This document shows positions 26,204-33,822 of a DNA stretch of 64,000 bases, piece after piece. Numbering within the stretch: position 1 is the first letter of the stretch; every line of letters begins with the position of its first letter. The notes below the pieces were generated by a model. It did no database searches and was not told the origin of the DNA. It saw nothing but the letters and a program-made list of their open reading frames with translations. The translations under genes were made by a program, and so were the position numbers. The stretch comes from Spirosoma aureum (lineage in GTDB: Bacteria; Bacteroidota; Bacteroidia; Cytophagales; Spirosomataceae), in the NCBI RefSeq assembly GCF_011604685.1, contig NZ_CP050063.1, forward strand, positions 4,052,501 to 4,116,500, in the 5' to 3' direction.

Positions 26204-29149
26204 ATGTTACGAAGATACTTTCTCACGACCCAACTCCTGCTTGCGGCCCTCACGGCTACAGCCCAAAGCCTTCCTATTCTCGATCAGAACCCAACCAGTC
26301 TGCACTGGTATCGCCTGACAACGCCCCACTTCCGGGTGCTTTACCCGACCGGACTTGATTCTACAGCCCAACGGACGGCCCAACGGCTCGAAAGTCTGTA
26401 TGAGCCAATCAGTGCATCGCTCGAAAAGAAACCCCGGCGGATTTCATTGCTCCTACAAAATCAAACGACAAACAGCAATGGTTTTGTGACCTTGTTTCCA
26501 CGCCGGTCGGAGTTTTTTGCGGTGCCGCCCCAGGACCCTGGCTTGCTGGGTACGTTTAACTGGCTGGATCTGCTGGCTGTACATGAATACCGGCATGTTG
26601 TGCAGAACGACAAGGCATTACAGGGGTATGGTCGTTTCTTTTATACCCTGTTTGGGAATACGGGGCTTTTTCTGCCACTTCTGACGGTGCCCGACTGGTT
26701 TACCGAGGGCGATGCTGTCAGTACAGAAACGCTGTTTAGTACGAGTGGCCGAGGGCGAATTCCGAATTTCGATCTGGGAATGCGCGCTAATTTGCTGGCC
26801 GGAAAACGCTTTGATTACCCAAAGGCAGCAACGGGTTCCTATCGGGATAATGTGCCTAATCATTACGTATTGGGCTATTTTATGACGACGTACCTCAAAC
26901 GTACGTATGGCCCCGATGCGTGGAGTCGTGTACTGAATCGAAATTACCACCGGATTCCGTGGCCGTTTGCATTTTCAGCTAGTATTAAGGATGAAACGGG
27001 TTTGCGGACGGAAGATTTATACCGGAAAACTATGGATGATCTGACCGAAACCTGGCAGAAACAACAGGGCCGATTGTCCATAACACCCGCCACTCTGTTT
27101 GCCGTCAAGGCCGAAAAGCAGGAATCGTCCCGGCCAGTTTTTACAAATTACCAGTATCCGCAATTTCTGACTGACTCTACGATTCTCTGTGTAAAAAGCG
27201 GCCTGGGCGATACACCCCGGTTAGTCATTCTGGATAAAAGTGGAGTCGAGAAAACGGTTTTTGTACAAGGCTTTCCGAACGATCCGGCTATGCTGTCGGC
27301 AACGGCAACCAAAGCGTGCTGGATCGAATTTGGTTATGACCCGCGCTGGGGACAGCGTATTTACTCGAACATTCGGTTACTCGACCTGACGACTGGTAAG
27401 CTTACGCGATTGACACACCGAACCCGATTTATGGCGGTAGCCCTCTCGCCCGACAATTCAAAACTAGTGGTTGTTGAAAGCAACGAACACTACAAAACCC
27501 GTCTGCTTGTGCTTGATGCAAAGACCGGTAAAGTTGTGAAAGCACTGCCAAATCCTGAAAATGAATTTTATCTGCATCCACGTTGGCAGACCGATAATCG
27601 AACTTTAGTTGCTGTATCGCTCAAGAATGGCGAAAAAACGATTCAGACGATCGACACTCAGACTAATGCACAAACCGATCTGTTGCCGCGAGTGAACGAA
27701 AATCTAAGCAATCCGCAGCCGTGGGGCGATTATGTATTTTATAATTCCCCACGTTCCGGAATTGATAACGTTTATGCCGTAAAGTTTCAGTCGAAACAGG
27801 TGTTTCAGGTTACCTCCCGACCGTTAGCGGCCTATCACGCTGCTGTGTCGCCATCTGGAACAAGGCTTGCCTTTGAGGATTTCGCATCAACTGGCTACCG
27901 AATTGCGAGTATGTCACTGAATCCGGCCAGCTGGAAAGTCGTTTCGGAAAACCCGACCGCACCCGGCCAGACGCAGCCGGTTCGTTTTTTTGGCTCACTG
28001 GCCGGATTGGAACCGGGTGCCGCGCTGGCCCGACGGATTCTGGCCGATTCAATACCGACAGCTACATCGTACCAACCCACCCGTTTTCGGCGGCTTGCCC
28101 ATGCGATCAATGTCTACAGCTGGGGGCCAACGCTCAGTAGTTCGGGACAGGCTTTGTCGCTAGGGTTAAGTTCGCAGGACTTGCTGGGCACCACCCAGGT
28201 AGGAGTGGGGTATACCTACAATCAATCGGAACAGGTCGGGAATTTTTATGCGAACATCAGCTATCAGGGGCTTTACCCGATTATCGATTTAAGCTTTCAG
28301 CACGGTAACCGCAACACGGCGCTGTATATTGATCGGGTAGCACCTGCCGACAGCCTGCGGTCAGACCAGTGGCAATACAACCAGCTTACGGCAGGGTTCC
28401 GGCTACCCCTGCAACTAACGAACTCTAAATACATTCAGGGGCTGAATCTGTCGGCCTATTACAATTACCTTCAGGTAACCGGCTATGATCTGCCGTTTCG
28501 GTACATCACCGATGTGGGTTCGGCAGGATCGCTCAATGCGCTGACGTATGGAATTAGCTTTTCGAGACTGTTACGACAAAGCAAACGCGATGTGGCCCCC
28601 CGTTGGGGACAATCCATTTCGGCCAACTGGCGGACAACACCCTTTGGTGGCCGGTTGACTGGCGATCAGTGGGGTGTTCTGGGTAATTTGTATCTACCTG
28701 GATTTGGGAAACACCATTCCCTGCGGCTACGGGCTGGTTATCAGCAGCAGTCGAAAGGAACGTACCGCTTCAATGCACTCGTATTTTACCCACGCGGACA
28801 ATCGTACGTTAGTGACGACAAGATTACTGCTGGAAGTGTCGAATATCGTCTTCCAATAGCCGATACCCACTGGTCGCTTGGGCGGTGGCTCTTCGTACAG
28901 CGAATCAAAGCCGGTGCATTTTTTGATGCTGCTGAAGGACAGAGTCAGGAAGAAGTACGCGATGTTTATGGTCGTTTGCGGGGCTACGAAACAGTTCGCC
29001 ATGCCTACCGCACAACCGGTATCGATGTATCATTTGTCTTCAATGCGCTACGTTTGCGGACTCCGTTCGAAGCTGGTTTTCGCACGATATATAACACAAC
29101 TACACAACAATGGATCATTCAGCCTTTAGTCATTGATATCGGATTTTAG
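26204..29149 (+). CDS. Secreted protein with metallopeptidase motif, propeller repeats and outer-membrane barrel
   Basis: A 981-residue exported protein (signal MLRRYFLTTQLLLAALTATAQ). Residues about 35-290 form a peptidase-MA-like region with the zinc motif HEYRH at 127-131 and a likely third ligand Glu168 in DWFTEGDA. Residues about 310-590 contain TolB/PD40-like propeller repeats (LVILDKSGVEKTV, RFMAVALSPDNSKLVVVESN, HAAVSPSGTRLAFEDF). From about 640 the sequence becomes amphipathic strands (SLGLSSQDLLGTTQVGVGY) and ends in QPLVIDIGF, a barrel-type terminal Phe. The substrate is unknown. It is convergent with the TonB receptor, 8 nt apart. Confidence 0.8.
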   Translation: MLRRYFLTTQLLLAALTATAQSLPILDQNPTSLHWYRLTTPHFRVLYPTGLDSTAQRTAQRLESLYEPISASLEKKPRRISLLLQNQTTNSNGFVTLFPRRSEFFAVPPQDPGLLGTFNWLDLLAVHEYRHVVQNDKALQGYGRFFYTLFGNTGLFLPLLTVPDWFTEGDAVSTETLFSTSGRGRIPNFDLGMRANLLAGKRFDYPKAATGSYRDNVPNHYVLGYFMTTYLKRTYGPDAWSRVLNRNYHRIPWPFAFSASIKDETGLRTEDLYRKTMDDLTETWQKQQGRLSITPATLFAVKAEKQESSRPVFTNYQYPQFLTDSTILCVKSGLGDTPRLVILDKSGVEKTVFVQGFPNDPAMLSATATKACWIEFGYDPRWGQRIYSNIRLLDLTTGKLTRLTHRTRFMAVALSPDNSKLVVVESNEHYKTRLLVLDAKTGKVVKALPNPENEFYLHPRWQTDNRTLVAVSLKNGEKTIQTIDTQTNAQTDLLPRVNENLSNPQPWGDYVFYNSPRSGIDNVYAVKFQSKQVFQVTSRPLAAYHAAVSPSGTRLAFEDFASTGYRIASMSLNPASWKVVSENPTAPGQTQPVRFFGSLAGLEPGAALARRILADSIPTATSYQPTRFRRLAHAINVYSWGPTLSSSGQALSLGLSSQDLLGTTQVGVGYTYNQSEQVGNFYANISYQGLYPIIDLSFQHGNRNTALYIDRVAPADSLRSDQWQYNQLTAGFRLPLQLTNSKYIQGLNLSAYYNYLQVTGYDLPFRYITDVGSAGSLNALTYGISFSRLLRQSKRDVAPRWGQSISANWRTTPFGGRLTGDQWGVLGNLYLPGFGKHHSLRLRAGYQQQSKGTYRFNALVFYPRGQSYVSDDKITAGSVEYRLPIADTHWSLGRWLFVQRIKAGAFFDAAEGQSQEEVRDVYGRLRGYETVRHAYRTTGIDVSFVFNALRLRTPFEAGFRTIYNTTTQQWIIQPLVIDIGF

Positions 29150-29157
29150 TTGCTGAT

Positions 29158-31263
29158 TTACCACCGTAGACTTACCCGAACACCTCCAATGCCGTTACGG
29201 GCTGGCGCAGCGTTGTAGAAGCGATTGCCAATCGCATTCAGGTCATAACCTAATGAGTACGTCTGATTTAGCAGATTATCGCCACTGGCATACACATCCA
29301 GAGTCCAGTGCTGGCCCAGCATCCGCCGGAAACCAACGGTTGCCTGTAACAGTCTGGTTGGATCAGACATGACCGTGTTGGCGTCGACCAGTGGGAACTG
29401 GTCCAGAAACTGGAAGGTAGCGTGTGCATAAATTCCCAGTTTAGTCTCGGCATCCAGACCCGTTACCAAGGTCGTGGGCGCAACTCCCGGCACCCTGTTG
29501 TTCGATAAATCGGTTGTACCCTGCTGATAATCCCGGAATCGATAATTGGTCAGGGTCATACTGTGCCAGATTCTTAGAAGAGAGAAAAGCGACGTAGAAG
29601 AAGGCTGAATGAAATCGTAGGAAAGCTGTGCTTCAAGTCCCCGCTGATCGGTACGGCCCGCATTAACGAAGAATTCTGCTCCGGTCGCATCCGATCTCCG
29701 GACGATCGTCTGACGCAGATAGAACTGGTAAACCGCTATATCGAACCGTAATCGGCTATTAAAGGTTGAACCGCGCAATCCTGCTTCGTAATTCGTGCCG
29801 AGTTCAGCATTTAACGTTGCATTGAAGCCACCCGCCGAAGGGCGAACTTCCTGACTCGATGGTGCCGAGTAGCCCGTGCTGATGCTGACAAAAGCTGCCA
29901 GGTTTTGGCCAAACGTGCGGAGCAAAGCCACACGGGGCAACCATACGGGTGTGAAGTTGCGCGTTAAGGTTGTTGCGGGTAAAGCCCCTGCCGACCGGAC
30001 AGGGAAACGGGTGAAATCGTAACGAACGTCATTGCGGCTCAGCCCGGCCGTTAATCGGAAGTGGGCAGGCAGTTCAGTTTCGGCCTGCGCGAAAATGGTT
30101 GTCTGACGAGCCGTTAGCTCCTCATCGGTTTGAATGGTATCGGCTATACCACCCCGATTGCCGAAGTTACGGTCGACAGTAAAGGTGCGCAGAAGTTCAC
30201 CTCCAATTGTAAACGTGGTTGGTAACGGGCCATTAGGTAGCCGAAATTGCGTAATCGTTCGGCCGCCCATGCCCTGGTCGGTGCGCTTTTCGAAGTTGGT
30301 AATGAATGGGTTAGCGAAGTCGGTATTGGAACCGTAAATCACGGTTGTGTTCTGAATCCGGTCATTCCACCGGTATTCGTGCGAAAGCCCCAGATAACCT
30401 ATTTTCTGATAAATACTCGCATGTTGGGCCGCACTACTGGGCAGGGTCGGTGTTGCTGGACGCGAGGCCCGAGGGTTGGCCGCGTATTGCGCCTGATTAA
30501 GGCCACCGGGTGTTTGATAATAAAGATCAGAGTAGAGTCCCAGCACCGATATGGTTCGCTTTGGGCTAACGCTAAACGATCCGATCAGGCTCAGATTGTC
30601 ACGAACCATCGCACTTTGATCGCGGTAACCATCCGATTGCAGGTGGTTGTAATTGAGGGCAATTGCCGAGTTGTTCTTGCCTGTTTGTACGGCAATGCCG
30701 TTGCCATATAAACCGTAACTTCCGCCGAGGGCCGATAATTCTACGTTCGTTTTGCCAGCCGGAACGGCCAGCCCACTGAACAGTATGGTGCCACCAGTTC
30801 CAGCCCCGTACAAACTTCCCGACGGCCCTTTGATGACTTCAATTCGACCCAATGCCCGAACGTCTAAGGCATTGAGGGGCGTGTTACCGCCAGCGTCGGT
30901 AAGTGGTAATTCGTTCCAGTAGGTTTTAACATTTCGTACGCCAAATGGCGACCTGATTGCACTTCCCCGAATCGCCAGCCGGTAGCTGCCCGGTGAACGC
31001 TCATCGGCCCGAACGCCCGGTAAGGTGTTCATGGCCGGAATGAGCGTAGGGGTTCCAAATCGCTGATTTAAATCCCGACGCGTCAATAGCCCGATGGATG
31101 CCGGTGTTTCCAGAAGTCGGCGATTGGTGGCGTATCCCCGAACAACTACCTCATTCAGTTGAAGTGTGTCGTCTAGGGAACTCGAGGTAGGAGCTTGCGC
31201 AAAGAGTATTGCAGGAACACTTAGGCCGCAAAAAATGGCAACCGAAAAGTAACGATGTCGCAT
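29158..31263 (-). CDS. TonB-dependent outer-membrane receptor
   Basis: A 701-residue receptor with a signal peptide (ending near LFAQAP). A TonB-box-like segment, LNEVVVRGY, is at about residues 36-44. The plug domain contains ETPASIGLLTRRDL and RIEVIKGPSGSLYGAGTGGT, and a 22-strand barrel ends in RVSLRW. There is no N-terminal carboxypeptidase-like domain and no SusD partner, so it looks like a siderophore- or metal-type (FecA-like) receptor rather than a glycan importer. The CDF metal exporter lies upstream on the same strand. A promoter and 5' hairpin are seen at 31291-31332. Confidence 0.93.
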   Translation of the reverse strand: MRHRYFSVAIFCGLSVPAILFAQAPTSSSLDDTLQLNEVVVRGYATNRRLLETPASIGLLTRRDLNQRFGTPTLIPAMNTLPGVRADERSPGSYRLAIRGSAIRSPFGVRNVKTYWNELPLTDAGGNTPLNALDVRALGRIEVIKGPSGSLYGAGTGGTILFSGLAVPAGKTNVELSALGGSYGLYGNGIAVQTGKNNSAIALNYNHLQSDGYRDQSAMVRDNLSLIGSFSVSPKRTISVLGLYSDLYYQTPGGLNQAQYAANPRASRPATPTLPSSAAQHASIYQKIGYLGLSHEYRWNDRIQNTTVIYGSNTDFANPFITNFEKRTDQGMGGRTITQFRLPNGPLPTTFTIGGELLRTFTVDRNFGNRGGIADTIQTDEELTARQTTIFAQAETELPAHFRLTAGLSRNDVRYDFTRFPVRSAGALPATTLTRNFTPVWLPRVALLRTFGQNLAAFVSISTGYSAPSSQEVRPSAGGFNATLNAELGTNYEAGLRGSTFNSRLRFDIAVYQFYLRQTIVRRSDATGAEFFVNAGRTDQRGLEAQLSYDFIQPSSTSLFSLLRIWHSMTLTNYRFRDYQQGTTDLSNNRVPGVAPTTLVTGLDAETKLGIYAHATFQFLDQFPLVDANTVMSDPTRLLQATVGFRRMLGQHWTLDVYASGDNLLNQTYSLGYDLNAIGNRFYNAAPARNGIGGVRVSLRW

Positions 31264-31290
31264 AGGGTTGAGTAGTAGGAAGGAGGATCG

Positions 31291-31332
31291 GGCAGATCGC
31301 TTCTCACTAGAAGCGATCTGCCTGCAAATGTA
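31291..31332 (-). promoter_or_regulatory. -7 box followed by a 14-bp hairpin in the TonB-receptor leader
   Basis: On the minus strand TACATTTG followed by C (31325-31332) matches the Bacteroidota -7 consensus TAnnTTTGC. Immediately downstream, 31309-31322 and 31291-31304 form a perfect 14-bp stem with a 4-nt loop. With a start site about 5-7 nt after the -7 box the mRNA would begin within or just before the stem. The hairpin ends 27 nt before the start codon. No -33 TTG is seen. Confidence 0.5.
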
Positions 31333-31440
31333 AATGGAGTTTTTGGTATACGGTATTCCATTGCGGTCTTTGGCTTGCCAATTTGCCTGAAAGTTGCTTT
31401 AAAATCAGCCATCCAATCCCGTACTCAGACTGTCGACGCA

Positions 31441-32328
31441 TTAGTCAGGTTCGATATGCACCAGTACGTCGTAAACAGCAGGTTTGGCTTCCATGATAGC
31501 TGCCTTAACAGCATGAGCTATGGCGTGGCCCTGACTCACGGTAAGACTCCCCGGTACGGTTACGTGTAAATCGATAAAATACTCAAAACCAGTTTTTCGT
31601 ACCCTGAATTTGTCAATCCCTTTTACCTCCGCAACTGTCATGGCTATGACCTTTAATTCCTGTTGCCAGTCACCTGCGGGTGTCTCGTCCATAATTTCGC
31701 CGAATGAAGGGCGGAAGATATGGTAGGCATTAACGATTATGAATCCGGATGCCAGCAGGGCAGCCCAGTCATCGGCGCTTTCGTAGCCGGGTCCACCAAT
31801 CAAGGCTATACTGATCCCAATAAAGGCCGTCAATGACGTAATCGCATCGCTACGGTGGTGCCAGGCGTCAGCTTTCACCGCGCTACTTTCTACCTCATCG
31901 CCTACTTTGGCAATACGCCGAAACAGTATTTCTTTAACAACAACAACGACCGCTAAAACCACTAGCGTAAACGGAGCCGGTATTTCGTGCGGCACCTGTA
32001 TATGCTGAATGCTTTGAACGGCAATCAATATAGCTGCTCCTACCAGCGCGATCGAAACCATAATCGCTGCCAGCGGCTCTGCTTTTCCATGACCATATGG
32101 ATGATTTGTGTCGGGCGCTTTTGAAGCTGTGCGCAAGCCTACCCAGACAAGTATGGAGGTTAAAATGTCAGTAGCTGATTCCATGGCATCGGCGATCAGC
32201 GCATAGGAATGTCCGAGCCAACCGGTAATCCCTTTCACCAGCACCAGACCTATATTGACGAAAATGCCAACTAAAGTGGTCTGCTCTCCCCGTTTGGCCT
32301 TATGAGGTTCCAGGGTCGATGAAGTCAT
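31441..32328 (-). CDS. Cation diffusion facilitator (CDF) transporter
   Basis: A 295-residue divalent-metal/proton antiporter of the inner membrane. Six membrane segments come first. The transport site reads Glu50/Asp54 (ADAMESATD, TM2) and His157/Asp161 (AWHHRSDA, TM5), in the positions of the D-D-H-D site of YiiP but with Glu first. HPYGHGKAEPLAA between TM2 and TM3 is a family signature, and the C-terminal cytoplasmic domain ends HVTVPGSLTVSQGHAIAH to DVLVHIEPD. The metal (Zn, Fe, Mn or other) cannot be assigned. The start at 32328 is chosen because the residues before it are unlike the family. Confidence 0.93.
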   Translation of the reverse strand: MTSSTLEPHKAKRGEQTTLVGIFVNIGLVLVKGITGWLGHSYALIADAMESATDILTSILVWVGLRTASKAPDTNHPYGHGKAEPLAAIMVSIALVGAAILIAVQSIQHIQVPHEIPAPFTLVVLAVVVVVKEILFRRIAKVGDEVESSAVKADAWHHRSDAITSLTAFIGISIALIGGPGYESADDWAALLASGFIIVNAYHIFRPSFGEIMDETPAGDWQQELKVIAMTVAEVKGIDKFRVRKTGFEYFIDLHVTVPGSLTVSQGHAIAHAVKAAIMEAKPAVYDVLVHIEPD

Positions 32329-32548
32329 AGTATGTGGTTTGTTTGATAAATACCTACGTGTATACAACAAGAGCAGCAATAGAAAGATTGTTTTTCTTCG
32401 CCTATTAAATGCTTACACGGTCTGACAAAAACGCCGGGCTATACTCCTGCGCAACCAGGCCTGCGGCTGATAATTTTATGAAAGTCAGCCAGTAAATCTT
32501 TGCTGGGGCAACGGACAATTGATGGTTCTACTCATAAACCAACAATAG

Positions 32549-33427
32549 TCAGGGGACGGATACTGCATTCGTTTTCAGGATTTTACTGAAGAACAGCAGT
32601 TGGTAGGGGAGTGCATTCTCCCAATAATCCCACGTATGGGCGCCGGGCCGCTCGGTGTACTCGTGCGGGGTTTTGTTTTCGACTAATCGACGATGCAGAT
32701 CGCGGTTTGTCTCAATCAGAAAATCATCAACGCCAATGTCGAAAATTAACGGTAAGTTGTTTGCTTTTAACTGATCGGCCAGCATTACCATCGTATAGCC
32801 AGGATAGGGAGCGTCACCATCCTTGGGTGGCCCTAACAGCTTCGCGAAATTTTCGGCACGTGATTTGGCGAAATCGGCTGGTACTTTCCAGGTCGCTGTG
32901 TTAATATTCATCACTCCGCTCATACTTCCGGCTGCTGCGTATAGCTCCGGATGACGACACGAGATAAACATGGCGCCGTGTCCGCCCATTGATAAACCAG
33001 CGATCAGGCGTCCTTTCCGATCGCGGACAGTACGATACGCGTTATCAATCTTATCAATAAGCTCTTTCGACATAAAGGTTTCGAACTGACTGGTTTTGAC
33101 CAATGGGCTATCGAAGTAGTAGCTGGTTGGATCGCCATCGGGTGTGACAATAATCAGATTATATTGATCGGCCATGCGTTGCAACAGGGTTTTGTCGGGC
33201 GTTTTGGTTAGCCAGTCGCGGAAACTTCCCGTACCACCATGCAGCAGATAGAGCACTGGAAAAGGCTGCTTTGCTTTTCGATACCGATCCGGCAGCACGA
33301 CGGCGGCCCGTAGCGTTCGGCCCATGCTCGCACTCTGCACCTCAAGGGTATCGACTTTAGCACAAAAGCCACCGAAAGACTGTACTAACAGGCCGAAGAA
33401 AAGCAGCCAATGGTTGAGCCGCATCAT
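32549..33427 (-). CDS. Secreted esterase D/feruloyl-esterase-like alpha/beta hydrolase
   Basis: A 292-residue exported hydrolase of the putative esterase family (PF00756-like). The signal peptide is LNHWLLFFGLLVQSFGGFCA. The protein contains LRAAVVLPDRYRKAKQPFPV, the oxyanion-region LYLLHGGTGSFRDW and the nucleophile elbow AGLSMGGHGAM. FDIGVDDFLIETN holds the likely Asp, and GAHTWDYWENAL the catalytic His. Substrates of such proteins include acyl esters on plant or microbial glycans; none can be named here. It is divergent from the CE1-GH9 gene. Confidence 0.9.
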   Translation of the reverse strand: MMRLNHWLLFFGLLVQSFGGFCAKVDTLEVQSASMGRTLRAAVVLPDRYRKAKQPFPVLYLLHGGTGSFRDWLTKTPDKTLLQRMADQYNLIIVTPDGDPTSYYFDSPLVKTSQFETFMSKELIDKIDNAYRTVRDRKGRLIAGLSMGGHGAMFISCRHPELYAAAGSMSGVMNINTATWKVPADFAKSRAENFAKLLGPPKDGDAPYPGYTMVMLADQLKANNLPLIFDIGVDDFLIETNRDLHRRLVENKTPHEYTERPGAHTWDYWENALPYQLLFFSKILKTNAVSVP

Positions 33428-33822
33428 AAATAAGGAATTTTAAGGTTGGGTTTTGGGTAATCCTGGCTAAGCCGAGGCCGTACTAACAAAATCACCAGGC
33501 TCAAAAGTACATAGAGGTGTTTTGTTGCCAAGCACGTTAAATCATTTTTTGATTATTCCCATAAAGAGTTGCAATCAGGTTGGCATATATACGATAAGTG
33601 TGTAAATGAAAGGACAATTGAATTTGACAGCTAAGACGTTGCTTGATTAACCGTACTGCTTTACTAGGAATGCTTTTCAGCGGGAGATACCACGATAAAT
33701 GCCGTTCAATTTGAGGAAGCTACCCTATACGCACCAAATCGTCCGGCGACTCAATTGTTACCAAAGTTTATGTTTATCTAAGTTATTTTTGGAAAAACCC
33801 ACTAATCGTAATGGTTTCGTCG
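33428..33822 (+). other. Intergenic region upstream of the CE1-GH9 gene
   Basis: A 395-nt gap between divergent genes. TATTTTTG at 33784-33791 could be a -7 box for the CE1-GH9 gene, but no -33 TTG lies at the right distance. No hairpin, repeat or small gene is supported. Confidence 0.4.
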
